A DNA stretch of 64,000 bases from Dyadobacter subterraneus. GTDB lineage: Bacteria > Bacteroidota > Bacteroidia > Cytophagales > Spirosomataceae. A program made the translations under genes and the position numbers. Location of the stretch: positions 1,425,573-1,489,572 of the forward strand of contig NZ_JACYGY010000002.1 of the NCBI RefSeq assembly GCF_015221875.1, written 5' to 3'. Positions 1-8,659 of the stretch are shown here, one piece after another. The notes beneath the pieces are model-generated. The model did no database searches and was not told the origin of the DNA. It was given only the letters and a program-made list of their open reading frames with translations. Numbering within the stretch: position 1 is the stretch's first letter; the number at the start of each line of letters is the position of its first letter.

Positions 1-793
1 GATATTTGGAAACATTCATAAAAGACAGAAACGTAAAAACGGCATTTTTCTGCACCGACCAAGGTGATTGATCCCCGTAAAAATTAGTATATCGCAGAAC
101 AGTAAAAAATGCCAGCAAACCGATTCCAATGAAAAACAAGGTTTTTCTTCTTTTTCCATCTTCAAGCAAAAATATTTGTCCACAACCATAACCAGCCAAC
201 ATAATTCCAAGACAGGGAATAATTGGATAAAGAATGCCAAATGTGAAATTTGGCGTGACCTCAAAAATATTAAGCCGGAAAAAAAATGTCCAGATAACTT
301 TCAAAACAGGATTTTCTTCGAAAGTAACATTGTCCAGAAGGTTATGACCAAAAATAATGATCAGCCCAATAATTCCGATGGTTCGTGATGATAACTTCAA
401 TAACAAAGACAGGATAATAAACCCTGCGCCGATAGCTCCGATAACCTGCAAAACCAGTATCCTAAACTGAATATCAGCCCATAAAGCGAAATTGATAAGC
501 GTAAATTCCAAAAGAATCAGCCACAAACCACGACTTATAAGAAACTTCCTGCCGGCAGAAATGTCCTGATTGTTTTTCAGGGAAATAAAAGCTGACGTTC
601 CGGATAAAAAAACGAAAGTTGGTGCGCAAAGATGCGTGATCCACCGTGTCAGAAATAACCCGGTAGTCGTGGTATTAAAGTCCAGAGGGCTTTGTGTCAG
701 GGACGTCGTATGCATCAGATCACGCACATGGTCCAAAGCCATAATGATCATGACCAAACCTCTGGTAAAATCAATCGTATCAACGCGTTTCAT
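1..793 (-). CDS. Heparan-alpha-glucosaminide N-acetyltransferase-like (DUF1624) membrane protein, 3' end outside window
   Basis: The minus strand is open from an ATG at 793 to the window edge, about 264 codons without a stop. The protein starts MKRVDTIDFTRGLVMIIMAL and continues with DHVRD, the RG-xx-M-xx-D-H-x-R-D signature of the DUF1624/YeiB-like acyltransferase family. Several hydrophobic segments follow (around residues 46-66, 85-105, 110-132 and 185-205), so it is a multi-pass inner-membrane protein. Family members move acyl groups across the membrane to sugars; the substrate cannot be told here. It is divergent from the cation transporter at 919. Plus-strand reading frames inside it are shadows. 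Confidence 0.75.
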   Translation of the reverse strand, partial: MKRVDTIDFTRGLVMIIMALDHVRDLMHTTSLTQSPLDFNTTTTGLFLTRWITHLCAPTFVFLSGTSAFISLKNNQDISAGRKFLISRGLWLILLEFTLINFALWADIQFRILVLQVIGAIGAGFIILSLLLKLSSRTIGIIGLIIIFGHNLLDNVTFEENPVLKVIWTFFFRLNIFEVTPNFTFGILYPIIPCLGIMLAGYGCGQIFLLEDGKRRKTLFFIGIGLLAFFTVLRYTNFYGDQSPWSVQKNAVFTFLSFMNVSKY

Positions 794-918
794 AACCGGA
801 GTGAGTTGTGTTTAGTAGCAAAAGTCTAAAAATAAGAAGTTTACTGATTGCAAAAACTGATTTGGTACAGTTCTTTTCCCTAATTTGTTAAAAGTCTACT
901 CACTCCTGATCATTATTC

Positions 919-1872
919 ATGGCCCAAGAATCAAAACTTCCTATTTACGGCGCGCTCGGCGCCAATATCGGGATTGCAGTTATCAAATTTATCGCCGCAT
1001 CAGTCACCGGCAGTTCTGCCATGCTTTCGGAAGGAATTCACAGCACGGTAGATTCCGGAAATGAATTATTGCTGCTTTTAGGCATCAGCAGAAGCAAAAA
1101 ACCAGCCGATCAGGGACATCCGTTTGGTCATGGGAAAGAACTTTATTTCTGGGCGTTGATCGTGGGAATTTTAATTTTTGCATTGGGTGGCGGTATGTCT
1201 TTGTATGAAGGAATCACACATATTGAGCATCCTGAACCGCTAAAAGATCCAAAATGGAATTATATCGTGCTGGCAGTTTCCATGTTTTTTGAAGGCGGGT
1301 CGCTGATTATAGCCGTCAAAAAATTCAATGAGCTGAGGGGAAAAGGTACTTTCTGGAGTGAATTGCGATCAAGTAAAGATCCTTCACTTTTTGCTGTGAT
1401 TTATGAAGATGCCGCGGCTCTGGCTGGTTTGATTACCGCATTTTTTGGTGTTTTCCTTGGTCATTATTTCAACAATCCGCTTTTTGACGGCGTTGCTTCC
1501 ATCGTGATTGGTATCATCTTGTGTGTTGTGGCCGTAGTGATGGTAATTGAGAGCAGAAAATTACTGGTTGGTGAAAGTGCTCAATCGGATATCGTCCGTG
1601 GAATTTATGAACTGGTCAATCAGGATTCTGATGTTTCTACGGTTTATTATCCGTTAACCATGCATCTTTCTCCAAACGAAATTTTACTGGCACTTGATGT
1701 CCAATTTAGAAAAGATATTAGCTTGAAAGAACTTGTAGAAGCCGTCAGTCGGACAGAAAGCAATATCAAAGCTGCTTTTCCGGATGTGAAAAGAATTTAC
1801 ATTGAAGCCAGAAATCTGGCAAAATCGGGAGAACAAATTGCACAGGAGTATAGGGAAAAGGAGGAATTATAA
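919..1872 (+). CDS. CDF-family cation efflux transporter (ZnT9-like subgroup)
   Basis: This 317-residue protein belongs to the cation diffusion facilitator family, which exports divalent metals (Zn, Mn, Fe or Co) in exchange for protons. TM2 carries H41 and D45 in SEGIHSTVDSGNE, the usual HxxxD metal site, followed by the cytoplasmic HPFGHGK motif at 67-73. The TM5 site reads YEDAAALAG with E163 and D164 in place of the usual HxxxD, which is typical of the ZnT9-like branch and leaves metal specificity open. About 90 C-terminal residues form the cytoplasmic dimerisation domain. It stands alone, with an AT-rich leader before the ATG. Confidence 0.88.
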   Translation: MAQESKLPIYGALGANIGIAVIKFIAASVTGSSAMLSEGIHSTVDSGNELLLLLGISRSKKPADQGHPFGHGKELYFWALIVGILIFALGGGMSLYEGITHIEHPEPLKDPKWNYIVLAVSMFFEGGSLIIAVKKFNELRGKGTFWSELRSSKDPSLFAVIYEDAAALAGLITAFFGVFLGHYFNNPLFDGVASIVIGIILCVVAVVMVIESRKLLVGESAQSDIVRGIYELVNQDSDVSTVYYPLTMHLSPNEILLALDVQFRKDISLKELVEAVSRTESNIKAAFPDVKRIYIEARNLAKSGEQIAQEYREKEEL

Positions 1873-2058
1873 TGTTTGACTTCGGCTTTCGGCGGTCGGC
1901 AATCGGTTGAGGATTGCGATTTGAAATACTAATTCAGAAATGTTTTTACGGGTAAATACCGTGTAAAAAAAGCTTCTTTTTAAGACTCGAAATATATTAT
2001 CGCTTTTTTGTAATTATTAAACTAATTTGGGATAAAATTATATTTTGATCTGATTAGT

Positions 2059-3405
2059 ATGAAGAAAAGAACATTTCTAAAAATATCATCTGCATTAATG
2101 ACTGCTCCTTTATTTTCTCCTTTGACAGGTTGGGCGACTGGCGAAAAGCTCAAAAACTGGGCCGGAAATCTTGAATATAGTACCACCAAATTATACCAGG
2201 CCAAATCAACGGAACAGGTCAGTGAATTTGTAAAAAAGCACAATAAATTTAAAGTACTTGGTACGCGTCATTGCTTCAATAAAATCGCCGATAGTAAGGA
2301 TGAATTTATTTCCCTTACCCAGGCAGATGAATTGATTGAAATATCCGCTGACGGCAAATCGGTTACTGTAAATTCAGGTTTGAAATATGGACAGCTAAGT
2401 CCTGTTCTTGATAAAAAAGGTTATGCTTTGCACAACCTTGCTTCGCTGCCGCATATTTCCGTTGCGGGTGCGTGTGCGACTGCAACGCATGGTTCTGGGA
2501 ACAAAAACGGGAATTTATCCACCGCAGTTTCCGGGATGGAAATTGTTACCGGAATGGGTGAAACCATAAAATTGACAAAAGAAAAAGACGGGCAGAAATT
2601 CCTGGCAGCCGTTGTCAACCTTGGTGCCTTAGGTGTAGTAACAAAAGTAACGCTGGATATTCAGCCAACTTTTGAGATGAATCAATATGTGTATCAAAAT
2701 CTGCCTTTTTCGGAACTGAAAGACAACTTTGAAGCCATTGAGGCAAAAGGTTATAGTGTTAGTCTTTTCACAAACTGGCAAAGCCGGGATATTGCGGAAG
2801 TTTGGGTGAAAAGAAAAATTGAAAAAGGAGAAAACTATAAACCGGACGCAGAACTTTTTGGTGCAAAACTGGCCACAAAAAATCTCCACCCAATTCCAGA
2901 ATTATCAGCAGAAAACTGTACTGTTCAAATGGGTGTGCCCGGTCCATGGTATGAAAGAATGCCGCATTTTAAAATGGGTTTTACACCAAGCAGCGGCGTA
3001 GAGTTACAATCGGAATATTTTGTGCCGAGAAAAAATGCAGTGGACGCTATTATGGCAGTTTACAAACTGGCCGATCAGGTTGGTCCGCATTTGCTGACAA
3101 CCGAAATCCGTACTATCGCCGCTGACAATCTTTGGATGAGTCCTTGTTACAAACAGGATAGCGTGGCGATACATTTTACATGGAAACAGGATTGGCCGAA
3201 TGTTAGTAAACTTTTGCCAATTATTGAAAGAGAATTGGCTCCATTTAATGCCCGCCCGCACTGGGGGAAAATGTTTACCATGGCTCCGGCCAGACTGCAA
3301 TCGCTTTATGAAAAACTGCCTGATTTTCAGAATTTAATAAAAGAATACGATCCTCAGGGGAAATTCAGAAATGGGTTTTTGGATACGTACGTTTACCAAA
3401 ACTAA
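2059..3405 (+). CDS. FAD-linked oxidase, D-arabinono-1,4-lactone/alditol oxidase family
   Basis: This 448-residue protein begins with MKKRTFLKISSALMTAP, a Tat-like or secretory leader, so it is probably periplasmic. The FAD-binding domain contains GTRHCFN at about residues 69-75; in alditol/aldonolactone oxidases the His of this loop carries covalent FAD. ATHGSG at about 144 is the second FAD-contact motif. The C-terminal ARPHWGKMF element is diagnostic of the aldonolactone oxidase fold, where it lines the substrate pocket. Such enzymes oxidise the C1 hydroxyl of polyols or sugar lactones and make H2O2. A hairpin terminator follows at 3437. Confidence 0.85.
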   Translation: MKKRTFLKISSALMTAPLFSPLTGWATGEKLKNWAGNLEYSTTKLYQAKSTEQVSEFVKKHNKFKVLGTRHCFNKIADSKDEFISLTQADELIEISADGKSVTVNSGLKYGQLSPVLDKKGYALHNLASLPHISVAGACATATHGSGNKNGNLSTAVSGMEIVTGMGETIKLTKEKDGQKFLAAVVNLGALGVVTKVTLDIQPTFEMNQYVYQNLPFSELKDNFEAIEAKGYSVSLFTNWQSRDIAEVWVKRKIEKGENYKPDAELFGAKLATKNLHPIPELSAENCTVQMGVPGPWYERMPHFKMGFTPSSGVELQSEYFVPRKNAVDAIMAVYKLADQVGPHLLTTEIRTIAADNLWMSPCYKQDSVAIHFTWKQDWPNVSKLLPIIERELAPFNARPHWGKMFTMAPARLQSLYEKLPDFQNLIKEYDPQGKFRNGFLDTYVYQN

Positions 3406-3436
3406 TATCTCAGCCAGCATTTTACCGAATAGTAAG

Positions 3437-3486
3437 ATCTGCTTGTTTCTTATGCCAAGGCGTATGATACAAGCAGATTTTTTTAT
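3437..3486 (+). terminator. Rho-independent terminator after the FAD-linked oxidase
   Basis: A 10-bp perfect stem, ATCTGCTTGT (3437-3446) with ACAAGCAGAT (3469-3478), is followed by a run of Ts. It lies 32 bases past the oxidase stop codon. Confidence 0.75.
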
Positions 3487-3515
3487 TTTGATATAATTAG
3501 TTTTTAGTACCTTTC
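3487..3515 (+). promoter_or_regulatory. Candidate Bacteroidota promoter of the 3556 gene
   Basis: TTTG at 3487-3490 and TACCTTTC at 3508-3515 resemble the -33 TTTG and -7 TAnnTTTG elements used by Bacteroidota sigma factors, with a 17-base spacer. The start codon is about 40 bases further on. This rests on motif resemblance only. Confidence 0.35.
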
Positions 3516-3555
3516 CTTTTCATACACTAATTTCTATTCAGGAACTTTACTTCCT

Positions 3556-5238
3556 ATGCTTTCAAATTCGCTGCGAACATATATTCGTCTGTTTTTAATT
3601 CTTATTCCAGTCATCATTTTCGGTGCATATATTTTTAAAAATGCCGTGAATATTCCTTATGACGACGATGAAGCATTATTAATCAGCATAAACTCGATTC
3701 AAGAGAATAGCAGGAATTTATTTCATGCACTGGTTGTGCAGCACAATGATCACCGTATCTTCTTTTCAAGACTGGCAGCTGTACTGATAGCATTTTTTAA
3801 TGGTGAGATGAATTTCAGAATCATGATCATCTTTGGTTATCTGAACCTGATTCTTTTGGGACATGCTTTATATCTCGTATTTAAAACAGTAAGCAACCGG
3901 TTGATTTTCTTTCTGCCTGCTACTATTCTAATATTTTCACCCATCGTTTACGTCGTTCATCTTTGGAGTATCACCGCTTTTGAGCAAACGCTGGCGATTA
4001 CATTTTCTCTTTATTGTCTTTACTTTTTACAACCTTCGAAACAAAAGATCTGGTATTGGGCTTTTCCTTTTGCCATTGCGGCCACGCTGGCAAATCTGGA
4101 TGGTTTGAGTATTATCCCGGTTGGACTTGTCTGGCTGTTATTGCAAAAAAGAACCCGGGAAAGTCTGATGTTTACAATTTTCTCAGCCGTTTACTTATTT
4201 TTCTTTTTTAAAGGTTTTAGATTTTCCTTTTCTTCCGAATCTTTTACCTTGTCTCAAACAATCTGGCTGATTTTTAGAGGCTTCGTTTCCTTTACAGGCT
4301 CCATCACAAAGGTGCTTTCAGATTCACACGTTTATATTTTGTCGCTTACAGCCGGAGGTGTTTTTCTGGTAATTTACCTGCTGTTTTTTATAAAGAAATT
4401 TACAACATCAGAAGGCTGGAAAGGCGTCTGGTTACCAGTCAATTTTGCGGAAATTTGCTTTTTGAAATTGCTGGCCTGCGGATTCATGATCGCGATGGGA
4501 CGTGGAATGTCCAATATTGACAGTATGGCTGCGATGCGGTTTCAGGTTTATTCGGCCAGTATTTGTATTTTATTTTACCTGTTTTTACTAAGTAATCTAA
4601 AAAACGGGAAGTTTAAATACGGCGTTTTTTTAGTTTTTCTGATAGGTACAGTTACATTAAATGGATGGTCTTATGCAAAATATGGTAAAGCAGTTGCCAA
4701 TCATAACGATGAGTTAAAGGCTGATTCCTACAATTTTCCGAATCATTCCTTTTTTATTCACCAATATTCAGCTGCGCGGGATCATGACCCGACATTTTTT
4801 AAACATTATACCTTTCCCGAATACTTCTCAAAAAGTGAAATGTTTGCTTGGGAGGAACAAATCAAAAGTCAGAATCTGGATGCAGCAGTGGTTTTTAAAA
4901 CCAATGTTATTGAGGATAAATCGCTGTACGGAAAATATATTTATCCGGTTTTAAATATTGAAATTGATCATTTGCCGGCCAGTATTCCCAGGAAAAATGT
5001 TTACTTATTATTATCCGAAGATAACAAAAACGACAAGCCATACATGGTAGCTTTACGTGTAAATGATAATAACTGGCTGGGAAGTCTTATGAAAAAAGAG
5101 TTGCCGCCTGCCTCTTTTTCGACCATTATCCCACAAAAAATGCCGCAAGGAATTTACAATGCGGCATTATGCTGGACGGAAAATGGTAATCCAAAAAGTT
5201 TATTGATTGCGAAGGATTTTGCTGTTAAGAGTAATTGA
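3556..5238 (+). CDS. Polytopic membrane protein, GT-C glycosyltransferase-like, function unknown
   Basis: This 560-residue protein has about ten hydrophobic segments over residues 1-370 and a soluble C-terminal part of about 190 residues. Just after the first membrane segment is an acidic loop, PYDDDEALL, followed by HNDHR. Acidic residues in the first periplasmic loop are a hallmark of GT-C lipid-linked sugar transferases, so this is a reasonable guess, but I do not recognise a named family. It seems monocistronic, with its own candidate promoter, and converges on the rRNA methyltransferase gene with only 9 bases between the stops. Confidence 0.6.
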   Translation: MLSNSLRTYIRLFLILIPVIIFGAYIFKNAVNIPYDDDEALLISINSIQENSRNLFHALVVQHNDHRIFFSRLAAVLIAFFNGEMNFRIMIIFGYLNLILLGHALYLVFKTVSNRLIFFLPATILIFSPIVYVVHLWSITAFEQTLAITFSLYCLYFLQPSKQKIWYWAFPFAIAATLANLDGLSIIPVGLVWLLLQKRTRESLMFTIFSAVYLFFFFKGFRFSFSSESFTLSQTIWLIFRGFVSFTGSITKVLSDSHVYILSLTAGGVFLVIYLLFFIKKFTTSEGWKGVWLPVNFAEICFLKLLACGFMIAMGRGMSNIDSMAAMRFQVYSASICILFYLFLLSNLKNGKFKYGVFLVFLIGTVTLNGWSYAKYGKAVANHNDELKADSYNFPNHSFFIHQYSAARDHDPTFFKHYTFPEYFSKSEMFAWEEQIKSQNLDAAVVFKTNVIEDKSLYGKYIYPVLNIEIDHLPASIPRKNVYLLLSEDNKNDKPYMVALRVNDNNWLGSLMKKELPPASFSTIIPQKMPQGIYNAALCWTENGNPKSLLIAKDFAVKSN

Positions 5239-5247
5239 AAGCTTATC

Positions 5248-6480
5248 TCACTTTATTCTTTCAAGCAAAGCCATATAAAATCCGTCGTAGCCTTCGTCGG
5301 CTACGGATGTGCGGCGTTCATCCATTAACCTCCAACGGTCACCAAATTCCATAACAAATCTTGTTACCTGATCTTCTGATTCCGAGGGTAATAAGCTGCA
5401 AGTTGCGTAAACCATTTTACCGCCTCTTTTCACCATTTTGGAATAAGTGCTCAAAATATGCCACTGCGTATTTCGGATTGTAGTCAGGAATCCAGGTTGC
5501 AATTTCCACTTTGTATCAGGATTTCTTCTCAAAACGCCAAGTCCTGAACACGGTACATCCAGCAAAAGTCTGTCTGCTTTTTCAACGAGATCCTTCACCG
5601 TTGATTCATTTTTGATCAAACCTGTCGTTAAAATTTTAACGCCATTCCGGACTGCGCGTTTTTGAAGTTCTTCCAGTTTAAAGTGCTCAATATCAAGCGC
5701 AATGATATTCCCCTTATTTTCCAGTAAAGAAGCAATTTGCAAAGTTTTCCCTCCAGCACCTGCACAAGCGTCTATAACGGTTTGTCCGGGTTTGAGATCA
5801 AGAAATGCGGGAATCAGTTGCGAACCTGCATCCTGAACCTCGAAAAACCCTCTTTTAAATGCATCCTGTCCGAAAACATTTTGTCTCTTTTTAAGTACAA
5901 TTGCCGTCGGAACTTCTTTAACCAATTCTACTTTGTCTTCACCAAAAACAGAAATAACGGCTTGTAAATCGGATTTCAAAGTATTGACACGTAAGACAAA
6001 AGGAGCCTGGTTATTCAGCGCAGTAATTTCCTTTTCCCATTTATCGCCCAATTCTCTTTCACCAACTTCATCGATCCAATCTGGAATGGATTGGGCAATT
6101 TTGCGGACTTTCAAAGCTTCCTGGTAACGGCTCAAAACCGTTTCCAAGTTAATTTCTTCAAATTCTGTCCATTCAGGTAAGATATTATCGGTTTCGGTAT
6201 GAAGCTGTGCAGGTTTTATAATTTGCCAGGTACCAACCATTTTCCAGAAATGTTCCGGCTGTGTCACTTTTTCCTGACTTGCGGAATACTTGATTAAACG
6301 CCACCAGCGCACAATTTCGTAAATATTTTCCGCCAAAAAAGCCCGGTCGCGCGCGCCCCATTTCGGATTGGATTTTAATAAACGTTCTACAACACGATCT
6401 GCCTGTTGCTTGTCTGAAAAAATTTGCTGCAAGGCCTGAACCGTCGCCTCTATTAATCCTCTATATAGTTTCAAAGTCAA
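5248..6480 (-). CDS. RsmB/NOL1/Sun-family rRNA (cytosine-C5) methyltransferase
   Basis: A 410-residue SAM-dependent RNA m5C methyltransferase. An N-terminal helical NusB-like region is followed by the Rossmann domain with the SAM motif DACAGAGGK at 237-245. Motif IV, LLLDVPCSGLG, holds C311, and motif VI, YATCSLLPS, holds C361. In this family the motif VI Cys attacks the base and the motif IV Cys releases the product. The family methylates 16S rRNA (C967 in E. coli for RsmB); the exact target here is inferred. The reading frame appears to start at a TTG, since no ATG lies near its N-terminus. A nested palindromic repeat lies upstream at 6562. Confidence 0.85.
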   Translation of the reverse strand: MTLKLYRGLIEATVQALQQIFSDKQQADRVVERLLKSNPKWGARDRAFLAENIYEIVRWWRLIKYSASQEKVTQPEHFWKMVGTWQIIKPAQLHTETDNILPEWTEFEEINLETVLSRYQEALKVRKIAQSIPDWIDEVGERELGDKWEKEITALNNQAPFVLRVNTLKSDLQAVISVFGEDKVELVKEVPTAIVLKKRQNVFGQDAFKRGFFEVQDAGSQLIPAFLDLKPGQTVIDACAGAGGKTLQIASLLENKGNIIALDIEHFKLEELQKRAVRNGVKILTTGLIKNESTVKDLVEKADRLLLDVPCSGLGVLRRNPDTKWKLQPGFLTTIRNTQWHILSTYSKMVKRGGKMVYATCSLLPSESEDQVTRFVMEFGDRWRLMDERRTSVADEGYDGFYMALLERIK

Positions 6481-6561
6481 AACAGACTAATTGTCTGGAA
6501 TTAGTTTTATGGTTTGGAAGTAAACCAATGTAGAGGCAAAGTTCGGGAAAGTTTTTGAATG

Positions 6562-6722
6562 TGCTAACCCCGATTTGCAATCGAGGTTGTTTTGTTTCGC
6601 GTTTGCAACGCGAGTGATGTTTATATTAACGCGAGTAATGTTTATATTTAAGATAAAAGAAGTTATGGTCTCGCGTTACAAACGCTAGACCACTTAACCC
6701 CGATTGCAAATCGGGGTTAGCG
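6562..6722. repeat. Nested palindromic (MITE/REP-like) element
   Basis: The outer arms, GCTAACCCCGATTTGCAATC (from 6563) and its near-perfect reverse complement ending at 6722, are about 26 bases each, and each arm is itself a palindrome (AACCCCGATT-tgc-AAATCGGGGTT). Inside lie a second palindrome pair built on CGCGTTTGCAACGCG (6599-6613) and CTCGCGTTACAAACGCT (6670-6686), and a direct repeat of AACGCGAGTRATGTTTATAT. The element fills the gap between two minus-strand genes and touches the stop codon of the upstream one. Confidence 0.75.
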
Positions 6723-8516
6723 TCACCCAATCTCCCGCAACTCCATCTCAATCCCCATCAGCTGCCCAATCATCTCAGCCTTATAATCCAACGTCTGATT
6801 CATAATTTTTGGTACCAGCTCTTTGTAATAATCAATGCCGGTCAGAAGCTGTTCTTTAAATTTGATCAGATATCTGTTCTTTTTCTCGTTCAGCTTGTGG
6901 GCGTTTGTTTCAAGGTCTTTTTTGTAATAATCAACATAAAGATTCAGCTCATTAATAAACATATTGGGGCGACTGACTTTACTCAGCAAATCAATTTTTC
7001 CATAAATATGGCTCACCATTTCATCCAGAGAATATACTTTTGAAAACCAGGCGAGATTTGGTCCCGGACAAATAGAAACGGCCAGATTTTCTCTTGATTT
7101 CAGCAGATGATTTTTGAGTAATGTTGAAGTGCTCAGGCCGTCACACAGACAAAGTTTTTCAGTAATCGCGTTAAATTGATCTTCGTAATCGGCTGGTCTT
7201 GGATCAATTTCCTGCAATTGTTTTATTTTCAAATGCTGATATTGACGCGATGCCGTGCAGATCGGTTCACTTGTAAATTCAGTATTGGAAACCAGGTATT
7301 TTTTCTTGCACGGACTTCCTGGCCGACCGGCTGCGATTCTTTCCAGACGCTGTTTTTCCGCGCTGCTTTTTTTGAAATTATTAAAAAGAACGCCAAGCGG
7401 CGAGGAATTGCTGATATAATAATCGTCACTTTCCGCGTCTGCCAAGTCTTTCAAAGTAGCTTCATCCACATTTGTTACTTCGGGAACAAGCAAAAACGGG
7501 CTTCCCCAGCCAGTTGCATTTACCTGATAATGTTCCAGTAAAAACTGATCCTCTTCCGCAGTTCCAATTCCGCCTTGTACGGTTATTTTTATCTCAGGCG
7601 TTTTACTGATTTTATATCCTTTCAATTCAATTGCAGCCTGATATAGAGAAAAAAGATCGGTCAACATTTCTTCTTTCCGCTCTTTAAATTCTTCCAGAAT
7701 CGGCCCTAATAAATAGCCTTCCGTTGCAAAAGCATGTCCGCCACAATTTAATCCAGATTCGATCCTGAACTCGGAAACCCAGATTCCTTTTTTTGCCAAA
7801 AACTTAGCCTGAATGAATGCTGATCGGAAATCACTTACTTTCAGGATGATCTTTTTACGGAATTTATCATTTTCATCAGGATAAAAATCCCTGAAATTTT
7901 CGAGATAATTATAAAGCCTGGGATTCATTCCGGCTGAGAGAATCAGTGATGATGTCAGTGTGCTATTGGCAAATCCACGGAGCGCGGCGGATGCATCTGA
8001 ATAATCATCGGTCAGAATTTCTCCATATACATCCTTGTTCAATTTATCCACCTTTGACATAATATTTACGTCAATGGCTCCTTTTTTCAGACAATTCCGC
8101 AAGGCATTCTGCATCCATTTTTTCTCTTCCGGATCGTTTGATAAAAGCATTTTTTTGTACCGCTTTTTCAAAGAAGAAGTATCAGGCAAAAGATCAAAAT
8201 AACGGGTGATATCATTTCCTTCTTCAAAAGGCTGCTGACGAAGATTTTCAAATTGTTTGTTGACAATTCTTTCCGTTAAATCCAGATAAGCCGTGATGCG
8301 CCTGCTTCTGAAATCGTGTTCACTGGAAAGAATCGGAATATATGTTTCACCGTTTTTGAGCGTATGAAATTTTCGCATCCGTTCAATCATTTCGTCGTCC
8401 ACAATGGAGGCGACGGATGAAATTCCCAGATGCGAAACTTTTATGGGTGTATCAACAGAATAGCCCAATCCTAAAACCGGGATATGAAAAGTATGCGTCG
8501 TATTTTCCTTGCTCAT
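6723..8516 (-). CDS. Large conserved protein of unknown function, possible FMN/TIM-barrel fold
   Basis: A 597-residue soluble protein without signal peptide or membrane segments. The N-terminus (LGYSVDTPIKVSHLGISS) and a later stretch ITVQGGIGTAEEDQFLLEHY (around 315-334) recall FMN-dependent TIM-barrel enzymes of the nitronate monooxygenase/enoyl reductase type, where GGIGT binds the flavin phosphate. This is a resemblance only. The middle has two Cys-containing segments (SGLNCGGHAFATEG and GRPGSPCKKKYLVSN) plus EKLCLCDGL and SICPGPN towards the C-terminus, which could ligate a metal. The last 90 residues are helical and charged. It is flanked by single genes, so context gives no hint. Confidence 0.7.
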   Translation of the reverse strand: MSKENTTHTFHIPVLGLGYSVDTPIKVSHLGISSVASIVDDEMIERMRKFHTLKNGETYIPILSSEHDFRSRRITAYLDLTERIVNKQFENLRQQPFEEGNDITRYFDLLPDTSSLKKRYKKMLLSNDPEEKKWMQNALRNCLKKGAIDVNIMSKVDKLNKDVYGEILTDDYSDASAALRGFANSTLTSSLILSAGMNPRLYNYLENFRDFYPDENDKFRKKIILKVSDFRSAFIQAKFLAKKGIWVSEFRIESGLNCGGHAFATEGYLLGPILEEFKERKEEMLTDLFSLYQAAIELKGYKISKTPEIKITVQGGIGTAEEDQFLLEHYQVNATGWGSPFLLVPEVTNVDEATLKDLADAESDDYYISNSSPLGVLFNNFKKSSAEKQRLERIAAGRPGSPCKKKYLVSNTEFTSEPICTASRQYQHLKIKQLQEIDPRPADYEDQFNAITEKLCLCDGLSTSTLLKNHLLKSRENLAVSICPGPNLAWFSKVYSLDEMVSHIYGKIDLLSKVSRPNMFINELNLYVDYYKKDLETNAHKLNEKKNRYLIKFKEQLLTGIDYYKELVPKIMNQTLDYKAEMIGQLMGIEMELREIG

Positions 8517-8659
8517 GAGTAGCTTGAAGTAGTAAGTTTTTACTCTTCAAAACTAGAACTTCGTTGAGGCAGAAAAATTGATGCAGGTTGGCAGTTTATA
8601 TGATAATCGTCAGATCTTGATTTAAGGATTGATGGATTTTTAGGATTGATGGTTTTTGG

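Noticed and set aside
68..815. Plus-strand frames at the left edge
   Set aside because: The minus strand here reads as a continuous DUF1624 membrane protein with its family signature; the plus frames are shadows.
1878..1905. GGCTTTCGGCGGTCGGC-like sequence, also near 36680 in reverse
   Set aside because: Only about 16 bases are shared by two sites; this could be a repeat remnant but is too short to claim.
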